From Levilactobacillus wangkuiensis (GTDB lineage: Bacteria; Bacillota; Bacilli; Lactobacillales; Lactobacillaceae), in NCBI RefSeq assembly GCF_016861605.1, contig NZ_BOLM01000017.1, positions 1-57,869 on the forward strand: a DNA stretch of 57,869 nt, in the 5' to 3' direction. Positions 17,690 through 25,047 of the stretch are shown here, piece after piece. The position numbers and the translations under genes are program-made. Each line of letters opens with the position of its first letter. The stretch's first letter is position 1. The notes below the pieces were generated by a model. The model was given only the letters and a program-made list of their open reading frames with translations. It searched no databases and was not told where the DNA came from.

Positions 17690-19591
17690 TTAGTTCGTGG
17701 CTAATTGTTGGGCAACGGGTTGAGCGTCCTTCTTACCGCGAGGCTTGTAACCAATCAGGCGCATCGCGTTGAAGATAACGACCAGGATGGAGGCTTCGTG
17801 GACGAACATCCCACTGGCCATGTAGATGTAACCGTAAACCAGGCCAATCAGCAGGAAGGCAACCGTCAAGATGGCGATGGTGATGTTTTCCTTGGTGTTG
17901 GCAGAAGTCTTCTTGGCTAAACCGACCGCGTGATTCAGAGCGGTGAAGCTGGATTGCATCAAGACCACGTCGGCCGTTTCGATGGCGACGTCGGTCCCAC
18001 CACCCATGGCGATACCAACACTAGCAGTGGCTAAGGAAGGACTGTCGTTGATCCCGTCCCCAACGAAGGCGACGTTGCGACCCATGTCTTGGAACTTCTT
18101 CACAAAGGTGACCTTGTCGGCTGGCAGCAAGTCGGCGTGGACTTCATCGATGCTCAGGGATTCAGCAACGGCGGAGGCAGTGGCTTGGTTGTCACCGGTT
18201 AACATAACCAGGTGCTTGATACCTTGGCGTTTCAGAGCGGCTAAAGCAGCGGGAACCTCGGGACGAACCGTATCGGCAACGCCCAGGATGAAGGCGAGTT
18301 GGCCTTGGTAGCCGACTAAGACAGTGGATTGGCCCTCATCTTGCATTTCGTGTAAGTCGGTTAGTTGGTCAGCAGTTAAATCAATGCCGTTATCTTTCAG
18401 TAAGGCGGCGTTTCCAACGTAGAGACTGTCGTCGTGCCAGTTACCGACCATCCCACGACCCTTGATGGTTTCCGTTTCAATGGTAGCGGCGTTCGCATGA
18501 AGATGAGCGTCTAAGTGCGCCACAATGGCTTGTGCCAGTGGGTGATCAGAAGTCTTTTCGACCTGAGCGACTCCGGCTAAGAGGGATTGGTCGTTCGTGT
18601 ATTGCTTCAAACCAGCGACGGTCATCTTACCAGTGGTCAGCGTCCCAGTCTTATCAAAGACGATGGTATCAACCTTGGCGAGACTTTCGACCACGTCGCC
18701 ACCCTTGATCAGGATACCGTTTTTAGCACCGTTACCGATACCAGCCACGTTAGAAACGGGCGCACCGATGACCAGGGCCCCAGGGCAACCGAGAACCAAG
18801 ACGGTGATGGCTAACCGTAAATCTTGTGAGAAGACGTAGACCAGAATGGCGATGACCAGAACGGCTGGCGTGTAGTATTGCGCAAATTTATCAATAAACT
18901 TTTCAGCGGGAGACTTGGTATCTTGGGCTTCTTCGACCAGTTCAATAATCTTGGAGAAGGTCGTTTCGTCCCCAACTTGGGTGGCTTCAATGGTCAGCGT
19001 GCCACTTTCAACCATGGCACCGGAGTAAACGCCGTCACCATTTTGCTTATTAACGGGGCGAGATTCACCGGTAATGGAGGCTTCGTTGACGTAACCCGTA
19101 CCGTCGACGATTTTACCATCGACGGGGACTTGGCCACCGGCCTTGACTAACACAACGTTGCCTTCTTCCAGGTCATCGACGTCGACTTCTTCGGTCGTGC
19201 CGTCGTCGTTGACCAGTTGAGCGGTCGTTGGGGCCATTTCCGTCAATGATTGGATGGCACCCCGGGTCTTGGCCAGCGTCTTCTGTTCGAGGTAGGACCC
19301 GAAGAGGAAGAGGAAGGTCACGATGGCTGATTCTTCAAATTCACCGATGGCAAAGGCCCCGATGACGGCGATGCCGACCAGCAGTTCGATACTGAAGACC
19401 TTGGCTTTCAACGCGCTGATGGCCCGCAAAACGATTGGTGCGGCGGCGATAACGGAAGCAATGATCCAGGCGACGTCGGTCACGTAAGGTACTTTGGTGA
19501 ACCAGGTGTTCAGGAAACCGAGAATGATTAAGCCAGCAGACCAGAAGGTAATGGGGTTGGTGTGACTGTAAATAAAGCGTTGAAATTTCAT
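17690..19591 (-). CDS. Heavy-metal P-type ATPase with CPG motif
   Basis: A 633-residue P1B-type metal exporter of the cytoplasmic membrane. TGES is at residues 174-177, the phosphorylated aspartate at Asp313 (DKTGT), and GDGINDSPSLA near the C-terminal end of the catalytic domain. The transmembrane metal-site motif reads LGCPGALV (Cys269-Pro-Gly) instead of CPC, CPH or SPC; the last membrane region has HEASILVVIFNAMRL, similar to the HEG(G/S) segment of the P1B-4 (Co/Fe) group. There is no N-terminal metal-binding domain; two separate chaperones are encoded upstream on the same strand. An FNR-like box precedes the gene. The transported metal is uncertain (Fe, Co, Zn or Cu). Confidence 0.88.
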   Translation of the reverse strand: MKFQRFIYSHTNPITFWSAGLIILGFLNTWFTKVPYVTDVAWIIASVIAAAPIVLRAISALKAKVFSIELLVGIAVIGAFAIGEFEESAIVTFLFLFGSYLEQKTLAKTRGAIQSLTEMAPTTAQLVNDDGTTEEVDVDDLEEGNVVLVKAGGQVPVDGKIVDGTGYVNEASITGESRPVNKQNGDGVYSGAMVESGTLTIEATQVGDETTFSKIIELVEEAQDTKSPAEKFIDKFAQYYTPAVLVIAILVYVFSQDLRLAITVLVLGCPGALVIGAPVSNVAGIGNGAKNGILIKGGDVVESLAKVDTIVFDKTGTLTTGKMTVAGLKQYTNDQSLLAGVAQVEKTSDHPLAQAIVAHLDAHLHANAATIETETIKGRGMVGNWHDDSLYVGNAALLKDNGIDLTADQLTDLHEMQDEGQSTVLVGYQGQLAFILGVADTVRPEVPAALAALKRQGIKHLVMLTGDNQATASAVAESLSIDEVHADLLPADKVTFVKKFQDMGRNVAFVGDGINDSPSLATASVGIAMGGGTDVAIETADVVLMQSSFTALNHAVGLAKKTSANTKENITIAILTVAFLLIGLVYGYIYMASGMFVHEASILVVIFNAMRLIGYKPRGKKDAQPVAQQLATN

Positions 19592-19654
19592 GGGGTAGCA
19601 TCCTTTCTATTGATCATTCCTAAGTAAGTTTTTGTGTTCCTTGTTTATGTATTC

Positions 19655-19699
19655 ATTATGCCTGCGATGGGGAGGGATTAACTTGATGTGAATCAAGTT
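19655..19699 (-). promoter_or_regulatory. FNR-like box and promoter of the P-type ATPase
   Basis: AACTTGATGTGAATCAAGTT (19680-19699) is a perfect inverted repeat containing TTGAT-N4-ATCAA, the FNR/FLP consensus. On the minus strand a CATAAT -10 box starts 19 bases downstream. The box is centred about 41.5 bases from the expected start point, the position of a class II activator. No Crp/Fnr gene is in the window. Confidence 0.75.
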
Positions 19700-19749
19700 G
19701 GGGGGAATAGTTGGGATTTATTTGAATTCGTGGAAAATTTGGGTAAAAA

Positions 19750-19791
19750 AATAGGCTGTCAACGGCGTGATGACGGCGTTGACAGCCTAAT
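19750..19791. terminator. Bidirectional hairpin terminator
   Basis: AGGCTGTCAACG and CGTTGACAGCCT pair perfectly; the minus strand continues into TTTTTTT. It closes the tiny membrane-protein gene at 19815. Confidence 0.85.
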
Positions 19792-19814
19792 TAGGTTTCT
19801 TTGGTAGGGTCTAT

Positions 19815-20015
19815 TTATTTTTTAAGCAGCCGGCGCACAAAGAAGCGAATGATCTCGTACGTGACGATGCAGAAAACCAACAGGAGTAGCAGGCTCAGCA
19901 GTAATGAAGGACCAGCGCCTAACGTGAAGACCTGATTGCTGAGCCAGGCGAAAAGCTTGAAGGTGATGAGCATGACGATAACCAGTTCGAGTAGGGTTAG
20001 TAGGTTGTTTTTGAT
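19815..20015 (-). CDS. Small membrane protein with apparent ATC start
   Basis: A 66-codon frame reading IKNNLLTLLELVIVMLI at its start and FCIVTYEIIRFFVRRLLKK at its end, with two hydrophobic helices and a basic tail, similar in style to small PsiE-like proteins. AAGGAGG at 20024-20030 lies exactly eight bases before an ATC codon, and no ATG, GTG or TTG is in range. The first in-frame ATG is codon 15, inside the first helix and without a binding site. A good promoter lies upstream and a strong terminator downstream, so the unit looks complete. Either ATC is used as a rare start codon, or a former ATG was lost by mutation. Confidence 0.55.
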   Translation of the reverse strand: MKNNLLTLLELVIVMLITFKLFAWLSNQVFTLGAGPSLLLSLLLLLVFCIVTYEIIRFFVRRLLKK

Positions 20016-20053
20016 GGCGACAGCCTCCTTAGACGTGTGCTAGTTTAAAGCTA

Positions 20054-20082
20054 AGCCTAACAAGTGGGGATGACGTCGTCAA
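20054..20082 (-). promoter_or_regulatory. Promoter of the small membrane protein
   Basis: On the minus strand TTGACG and TAGGCT are separated by 17 bases, about 25 bases upstream of AAGGAGG. Confidence 0.55.
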
Positions 20083-20106
20083 ATGGAAAATCGCTAACAC
20101 AACAAA

Positions 20107-20156
20107 ATAAATAAAAGGCGACTGCCAGCACCTCGCAGTGTGCTGACAGTCGCCCT
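20107..20156 (-). terminator. Terminator downstream of dps
   Basis: GGCGACTG(T)CAGCAC pairs with GTGCTG(G)CAGTCGCC, followed on the minus strand by TTTTATTTATTTT. It would end the dps-chaperone transcript. Confidence 0.8.
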
Positions 20157-20333
20157 TTCTCGCAGGGTGGGACTTGGTGTAAGTGAAATTTGATAGGGGC
20201 GCCAGTGTGGAGCCCGGTGTGATATTGGCTTGGGGCGAGTTAGTTCTTGGGACAGTCTACTTGCTATAGCTCAGTTCGTTGGACTGGTTCTTCGCGGAAC
20301 TATCCCGGTGCTGGCGGCCTCTGAAACGTGCTC

Positions 20334-20431
20334 CGCGAGCCAGACTCCTGCGCTTAACCCGGCAAAGAAAATATCCCAAGTTCGGGGATATTCCCTTTGC
20401 CACGTTAATGCTCAGAGTCTAAGCGGCTCGC
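20334..20431. repeat. Long imperfect inverted repeat at the 3' end of dps
   Basis: About 48 bases on each side form one long interrupted stem. The paired blocks, in order, are GCGAGCC, AGACTC, TTAAC, GGCAAAG and AATATCCC on the left, with complementary GGGATATT, CTTTGCC, GTTAA, GAGTCT and GGCTCGC on the right. The loop is at about 20379-20384. It begins eight bases after the dps stop codon, so it would be part of the dps mRNA 3' region. It could stabilise the mRNA or be a foldback element. Confidence 0.65.
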
Positions 20432-20439
20432 TCCGCACT

Positions 20440-21003
20440 CTAATCTTCGTCATCCTCATCGTCTTCTTCGTCCAGCCCATCCCGGGCGTCATTGCCCAGA
20501 ACGGCTTGGAGTTCGCGGATGATGTGGTTGTTGGTGCCGCGCAGGTCAGTTAAGAAGCTGGCCAGGGCTGGGCGTTCTTCCTTTTCGGCGAGCTTGATAG
20601 CCCGGTCGATGAAGAGGTTGTGGGTATCGGCGTCGTGGACCAGCTCACTGACTTGGTCTTCGGCGTTGAGGTACTTCTTGTCGCCGCCTTCTTGCAGCAT
20701 GTTGTAATCGTGATATTCCTTGGTCGTGGTCGAAACGATTTCGCCCTCATCCAGGAGCAGTTCACCTAAGGCGTCAAATTGCTTGCGATAAGTGTCGATG
20801 TAGCCGGTTAACAACTGGCGAACGCTTAAGGCCAACGGACCCTTGACGGACCACCGAACTTGGTGGAACTTAACGATAGAGATGTGCAGGTTTGATAAAA
20901 TGTGGTTGGTCATGGCGCCGGCCGTTGGCACGTGGTGGTCGTGGTCGGTTTGGGCTTGTTCGGCAGCGTAACGGTCTTCGATACTCATAGTTGTAGTGGT
21001 CAT
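20440..21003 (-). CDS. Dps-like protein with degenerate ferroxidase site
   Basis: A 187-residue member of the Dps/ferritin-like family, whose dodecamers store iron and protect DNA. The diagnostic segment reads HQVRWSVKGPLALSVRQLL: the histidine normally just before W-x-V-K-G and the one about 12 residues later are both arginine. The D-x-x-x-E pair of the partner helix (FDALGELL) is kept. The C-terminus carries an added run of about ten Asp/Glu residues. The ATG follows GAAAGGAAG. It lies just downstream of two CxxC chaperones on the same strand and probably shares their FNR-like promoter. Iron oxidation by the usual route looks doubtful. Confidence 0.8.
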   Translation of the reverse strand: MTTTTMSIEDRYAAEQAQTDHDHHVPTAGAMTNHILSNLHISIVKFHQVRWSVKGPLALSVRQLLTGYIDTYRKQFDALGELLLDEGEIVSTTTKEYHDYNMLQEGGDKKYLNAEDQVSELVHDADTHNLFIDRAIKLAEKEERPALASFLTDLRGTNNHIIRELQAVLGNDARDGLDEEDDEDDED

Positions 21004-21038
21004 TAGATGAACTTCCTTTCAAATTTAGGGATCAGGGA

Positions 21039-21266
21039 TTAAAGGGCTTTGACTTTAGAACTCTTCACGACGTAGCCGAGGTCGGTGACGGTGTCCGCCA
21101 GGCTTTCAGCGGTAACGGCACTGTCGTCGAATTCGGCTTTGATCTTGCTGGCGTTGAAGAGGACCTTGACGTTTTCCACGCCATCCTTCTTACTCAGTGC
21201 GCCTTCAATCTTGGTCATGCAAGAGGGGCAGGTCAATGCGTCTAACTTCATGGTTACTTTACTCAT
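21039..21266 (-). CDS. CopZ-like heavy-metal-associated protein, copy 2
   Basis: A 75-residue single HMA domain. The metal-binding loop is LTCPSCMTKIEGAL with the C-x-x-C pair at Cys13 and Cys16. It is 65/75 identical to the next protein upstream, with changes concentrated in the second half, so the pair is a recent tandem duplication. The start follows AGGAGG. Soluble chaperones of this type hand Cu+ or another thiophilic metal to a P-type ATPase, which here has no HMA domain of its own. Confidence 0.88.
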   Translation of the reverse strand: MSKVTMKLDALTCPSCMTKIEGALSKKDGVENVKVLFNASKIKAEFDDSAVTAESLADTVTDLGYVVKSSKVKAL

Positions 21267-21287
21267 AATTGAAAACCTCCTATTGGG

Positions 21288-21515
21288 TTAAAGAGCTTTA
21301 ACTTTACTGCTTTGAACGGCGTAGCCTAAGTCGGTCACGGTGTTCGCTAAATCTTCGGCGGAAACGGTGGCGTCGTCGAATTCGGCTTTGACCTTGCTGG
21401 CATTGAACAGGACTTTGACGTTCTTCACGCCATCCTTCTTGCTCAGCGCGCCTTCGATCTTGGTCATGCAAGAGGGGCAGGTCAGGTCGTCTAACTTCAT
21501 GGTTACTTTACTCAT
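21288..21515 (-). CDS. CopZ-like heavy-metal-associated protein, copy 1
   Basis: A 75-residue single HMA domain with the metal loop LTCPSCMTKIEGAL (Cys13, Cys16). It is the first gene of the chaperone-chaperone-dps series and has AAGGAGG before its ATG. The promoter upstream carries an FNR-like box. With its near-identical neighbour it probably serves the CPG-type ATPase encoded 2 kb downstream. Metal specificity is unproven. Confidence 0.88.
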   Translation of the reverse strand: MSKVTMKLDDLTCPSCMTKIEGALSKKDGVKNVKVLFNASKVKAEFDDATVSAEDLANTVTDLGYAVQSSKVKAL

Positions 21516-21561
21516 AACGAAAACCTCCTTCGGCTTTTCGTTTGCCTTGATTACATGACTT

Positions 21562-21606
21562 AGTATACGGGCGGCTGGAGGAAAAGAACTTGACTCAAAT
21601 CAAGTT
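21562..21606 (-). promoter_or_regulatory. FNR-like box and promoter of the chaperone-dps series
   Basis: AACTTGATTTGAGTCAAGTT on the minus strand (21606-21587) is an FNR-like palindrome with one deviation from TTGAT-N4-ATCAA. TATACT starts exactly 19 bases downstream, the same spacing as at the ATPase promoter. Confidence 0.75.
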
Positions 21607-21637
21607 GACATAAAAGATAGAAAATTTTTTGTAGAAA

Positions 21638-21654
21638 ATGAGCAACTTGCTCAT
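21638..21654. promoter_or_regulatory. Palindromic operator candidate
   Basis: ATGAGCAA-C-TTGCTCAT is a perfect 17-base palindrome in the divergent region, about 100 bases before the MFS start. It suits a dimeric repressor, but no adjacent regulator gene is present. Confidence 0.5.
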
Positions 21655-21753
21655 AAAACAGCGGTTTAATCCCATTTTGAACGGGTAAGAGTTTCGGAAA
21701 TTTTTTATCTGTGCGACAATGAAGACAGATTGAAAATAAGTGAGGGACGCTAA

Positions 21754-22920
21754 ATGTGGAAAACCAAACGAGAAGTGAGTATGCCTGGTATTGTAGCGGC
21801 AACGCTACTCCTTAACGCCGCGGCCGCGTGTATGTGGCCGTTGACCACGGTCTACATGCACGATCAGTTACATCAAACGCTGACGCTGGCGGGAATTGCC
21901 TTGCTGGGGATGTCACTATGTATGATTTTAGGAAATTGGCTGGGCGGCTGGCTCTTTGACAATTGGTCGCCGTTTTTATCGAGTATCGTGGGTACGCTGT
22001 GTTCCTTTATCCCGATGACGCTGCTGATCTTTTTCCATGGTTGGCCGGTCTTTGGCATCATGCTGCTGTTCATCGGACTGGGCGACGGCATCGTCATGAC
22101 GGTCGTGAATTCCTTTGCGGCCACGGTCAAGTCGGTGGAGAGCCGCAAAGTTTTCAATTACCTCTATATTGGGATGAACTTAGGGGTCGTCATCGGCACG
22201 CTGATGGTCGGGGTCCTGATGAAACACGGGGTCACATTGGTCTTCGGGGTGGCAGCGCTCAGTTATTTGGCGCTGCTGTTGATTTTCCTCTTTGACTTCC
22301 GCGCCAAGATTGAAAAGAAGACGTACGCGCACGCCAAGGGGCCGGACAAGCCGGCACAGCTTAACCTGATCTGGCTGATCAGTGCGCTGGTCTTCGCCCT
22401 CTACATGAGTTATTCCTTATGGGAAAGTGTGATTTCCGTGCACATGACCGGACTCGGCATCTCCTTTGAGAAATACAGTCTGTTGTGGACGTTAAATGGC
22501 TTGATGATTGTCTTCGGCCAACCTATTGTGAACCGGCTAGCTGCAGACTTTAAACTCAGCTCACAAATCTGGGTCGGCACGCTAGTTTTCATTCTCTCGT
22601 TCCTGCTGTTAGTTTTTGCCAAGAGTTACGCAATGTTCGTGATTACCATGGTGATTTTAACCTTGGGTGAAATGACCGGTTTTCCAGGGATTCCAGCGTG
22701 GATCGATGGACTGGCGGGGGACAATGACAAAGGAAAATTCCAAGGTATCTATAATATGGCGATTTCCTTCGGCCGAGCCGTGGGGCCGCTGTACGGTGGG
22801 ATGATCATTGAGTACGGCAGTTACCAATCATTGTTCTGGTCGGTGACGGCGTTGATGCTGGTGGCATTGGGAGCCGTTCTCCTCTGCAACCGCCGGAACC
22901 AGGCCAAGCTTTCTAAATAG
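21754..22920 (+). CDS. MFS transporter
   Basis: A 388-residue major facilitator protein with about 12 membrane helices. The loop after helix 2 reads GNWLGGWLFDNWSPF, the family G-x-L-x-D-R-like motif in altered form. Length and layout suit a drug or metabolite exporter of the MDR group, but the substrate cannot be read from the sequence. The ATG follows GTGAGGGA. A perfect palindrome upstream suggests repressor control. Confidence 0.82.
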   Translation: MWKTKREVSMPGIVAATLLLNAAAACMWPLTTVYMHDQLHQTLTLAGIALLGMSLCMILGNWLGGWLFDNWSPFLSSIVGTLCSFIPMTLLIFFHGWPVFGIMLLFIGLGDGIVMTVVNSFAATVKSVESRKVFNYLYIGMNLGVVIGTLMVGVLMKHGVTLVFGVAALSYLALLLIFLFDFRAKIEKKTYAHAKGPDKPAQLNLIWLISALVFALYMSYSLWESVISVHMTGLGISFEKYSLLWTLNGLMIVFGQPIVNRLAADFKLSSQIWVGTLVFILSFLLLVFAKSYAMFVITMVILTLGEMTGFPGIPAWIDGLAGDNDKGKFQGIYNMAISFGRAVGPLYGGMIIEYGSYQSLFWSVTALMLVALGAVLLCNRRNQAKLSK

Positions 22921-22939
22921 TGTTTTTGTTTCGCCTCCC

Positions 22940-23096
22940 GGGGGCTCAAAATAGGCCGGAACGCTGTGGGCGGGACGCCTAAAGCCTGTGGGGCGGTCTT
23001 TAGGCTCGCTTTGAGCCTCTAGAAACCGAGTCTCAAAGTCGCCATTTACTGGGCTGTGCCCAGTAAATCCCACGGCTGAGCCTATTTTGAGCCCCC
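22940..23096 (+). repeat. Cloverleaf-like intergenic element, copy 1
   Basis: A perfect 17-bp closing stem (GGGGGCTCAAAATAGGC with its complement at 23080-23096) encloses three hairpins: CCTAAAG/CTTTAGG (22978/22998), CTTTGAG/CTCAAAG (23009/23032) and ATTTACTGGGC/GCCCAGTAAAT (23044-23068). The same layout recurs at 55909-56063 with different but still complementary stems. It lies directly after the MFS gene. Confidence 0.8.
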
Positions 23097-23175
23097 GTCC
23101 GGCTGACACTGATTTGGAACGTTTGGACTGGTCGTTGATTTTGGGTTTAGTTTGTTTTGTTCGGTGGGACTAGCT

Positions 23176-23265
23176 ATGATTCAGGGATTTACTCAATTTG
23201 AATATACGTCGGGCCGGTGGTTACTGCTGCTGGTCCTTTTTATTGTCTTTCCAGTGTCCACCTGA
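23176..23265 (+). CDS. Possible 29-residue membrane peptide
   Basis: A short frame beginning MIQGFTQFEYTSG with a hydrophobic stretch (WLLLLVLFIVFPV) and a weak GGTGGG site. An ACCTGAG/CTCAGGT hairpin covers its stop codon. It could be a small membrane peptide, but the evidence is thin. Confidence 0.25.
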   Translation: MIQGFTQFEYTSGRWLLLLVLFIVFPVST

Positions 23266-23411
23266 GTTCTCCTCAGGTCCAACTCTTACGGTCTGGTCTC
23301 ACGGATTAATGCAATTATGTGCAGGAACTTGACTCAACTGGTTCCCTTAGCTAGGTCTAAAACTTTCTTTCGAAAATAAGGGTCACTTCTAAAGGAATGT
23401 AAGGGTTTACA

Positions 23412-23440
23412 TTGACGCGATAATGGCCACGGTGTACATT
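23412..23440 (+). promoter_or_regulatory. Promoter of the organophosphate antiporter
   Basis: TTGACG and TACATT with a 17-base spacer, about 48 bases before the start codon. Confidence 0.55.
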
Positions 23441-23487
23441 GAAGTTGTACAAATGTTCACTAACACAATTTCGTAGGGGATGAGCTT

Positions 23488-24843
23488 ATGTTTTCTTTTC
23501 TGAAACCAGCTCCAGACGCTAAGGTGAAGGTTCCTGCTGAGAAAATCGAGGGAACTTATCGTTGGCGGCAAACGGGTGTCTTGCTCTCAATTTGTATTGG
23601 TTACATTGGTTACTACATTATTCGGCTGATCTTCACGACGGAACAGAACGATATCATGAAGGCGTATGGGTTTACCACCGCTGATATCGGGCTGGTCATG
23701 TCCTGCTTTGGGATTGGCTACGGGATTTCGAAATTATTCATGGGGGCGCTCAGTGACAAGAGCAATCCCAAGTGGTACTTAGCAACTGGGTTATTTGTTT
23801 CAGCCATTTTAAATTTTGGGTTGGGTGCCACGCGCAACCTGTACATGATGATGTTTCTGATGCTGGTGATGTCCGTCGCTCAAGGGATGGGCGCCGCTGC
23901 TTGTCAACGGACCGTTCAACTCTGGTGGGGGAAGAAATGGCGGGGGACCGTCTACGCCGTTTGGTCCTCTGCACATAATGCCGGGGCGTTCGTCTGCGTG
24001 GCCGTTGTGCAACTGGCAACGTTGATGTTTACCGGTTCGATTGCGGCCGTCTTCTACACGGCTTCCGTCGTTTCCATTATTATTGCTATCTTTATCGTGT
24101 TCGCTGGTGCTGACCGGCCCGCTACGGTGGGTCTTCCAAGTGTTGGGGAGCATACCGGTGACGAGGTTGTGTTGGATGATGGGAAAGCCACGGCCGCTGA
24201 ACTGACCGACCTGTCTCTCTGGCAGATTTTTGTCAAATATATCTTAACGAACAAAATTGTGTGGGCCATCACGTTGACCTCCATGTCACTTTACCTCGTG
24301 CGTTACGGGATCATGAGTTGGATTCCCAGCTATTTGACCCAGTTCAAGGGCTTCGACCCTGGGACTGCCAAATGGTTGGTCGGTATCTTTGAATTGGCCG
24401 CCGTCCCAGGCGTTATCTTGATGGGGGCCATCTCCGACCTGTTAAAGGACCGCCGGGCGCTGGTCTGCATCGGTTGTGTAATTGGATTATTGATTTGCCT
24501 GACGACCTACTTCTTCAGTACCAGCCACATTGCTATCATCGTGGTGTTGTTGATCATGGGGAGCCTGATTTACGCGCCACTGACCCTGGTTGGTTTGATG
24601 GTCAACGAAGCTGTGCCAAAGTTTGCCGTGGGGTCGTCAACCGGGTTCATGGGCTTCTTCCAGTACATCTTCGGTGAAACCTTAGCCACCGCATTGATTG
24701 GGATTCTGGTTGCCAAATTTGGATGGATTGCCAGCAACACCGTGTTGTACTCGGCTGCCGGGTTGGCACTGCTGCTGTTACTCTACATTGCTATTCACGA
24801 ACACCGGGTCGCCAAGATTGTTGCGGCGGACCAGGCGGAATAA
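23488..24843 (+). CDS. Organophosphate:phosphate antiporter family protein (UhpT/GlpT type)
   Basis: A 451-residue MFS protein of the OPA family, which exchanges sugar phosphates, glycerol 3-phosphate or phosphoglycerate for phosphate. The N-terminal half contains GYIGYYIIRLIFTTEQND and GYGISKLFMGALSDKSNP, typical of the family, and about 12 helices are visible. The ATG follows TAGGGGATGAG. There is no UhpABC regulator nearby. The exact substrate is not determinable; hexose phosphate or phosphoglycerate is likely. Confidence 0.87.
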   Translation: MFSFLKPAPDAKVKVPAEKIEGTYRWRQTGVLLSICIGYIGYYIIRLIFTTEQNDIMKAYGFTTADIGLVMSCFGIGYGISKLFMGALSDKSNPKWYLATGLFVSAILNFGLGATRNLYMMMFLMLVMSVAQGMGAAACQRTVQLWWGKKWRGTVYAVWSSAHNAGAFVCVAVVQLATLMFTGSIAAVFYTASVVSIIIAIFIVFAGADRPATVGLPSVGEHTGDEVVLDDGKATAAELTDLSLWQIFVKYILTNKIVWAITLTSMSLYLVRYGIMSWIPSYLTQFKGFDPGTAKWLVGIFELAAVPGVILMGAISDLLKDRRALVCIGCVIGLLICLTTYFFSTSHIAIIVVLLIMGSLIYAPLTLVGLMVNEAVPKFAVGSSTGFMGFFQYIFGETLATALIGILVAKFGWIASNTVLYSAAGLALLLLLYIAIHEHRVAKIVAADQAE

Positions 24844-24850
24844 TAAATTG

Positions 24851-24883
24851 GAAATGGACTGCTGTAATGGCAGTCCATTTTTA
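24851..24883 (+). terminator. Terminator
   Basis: AAATGGACTGC pairs with GCAGTCCATTT, followed by a T run, just after the antiporter stop codon. Confidence 0.85.
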
Positions 24884-25047
24884 TGTTGAGGGGCCATTAG
24901 AAACCTTATGGCAACGGCATTTTCACAACGATATTTATGGTTGAACGTCTTATTAAAATCGCAATGACGGATTTGCCGTTTTGGAGTGAAATTCGTTGTG
25001 AAATTGGTGAAGTGGCGTAACCTGTTAGAAAAAGGGGAGGTCTCGCC

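Noticed and set aside
23325-23346. AACTTGACTCAACTGGTT, similar to the FNR-like boxes
   Set aside because: Only one half-site is good and no -10 box lies at the 19-base distance seen at the two real sites.
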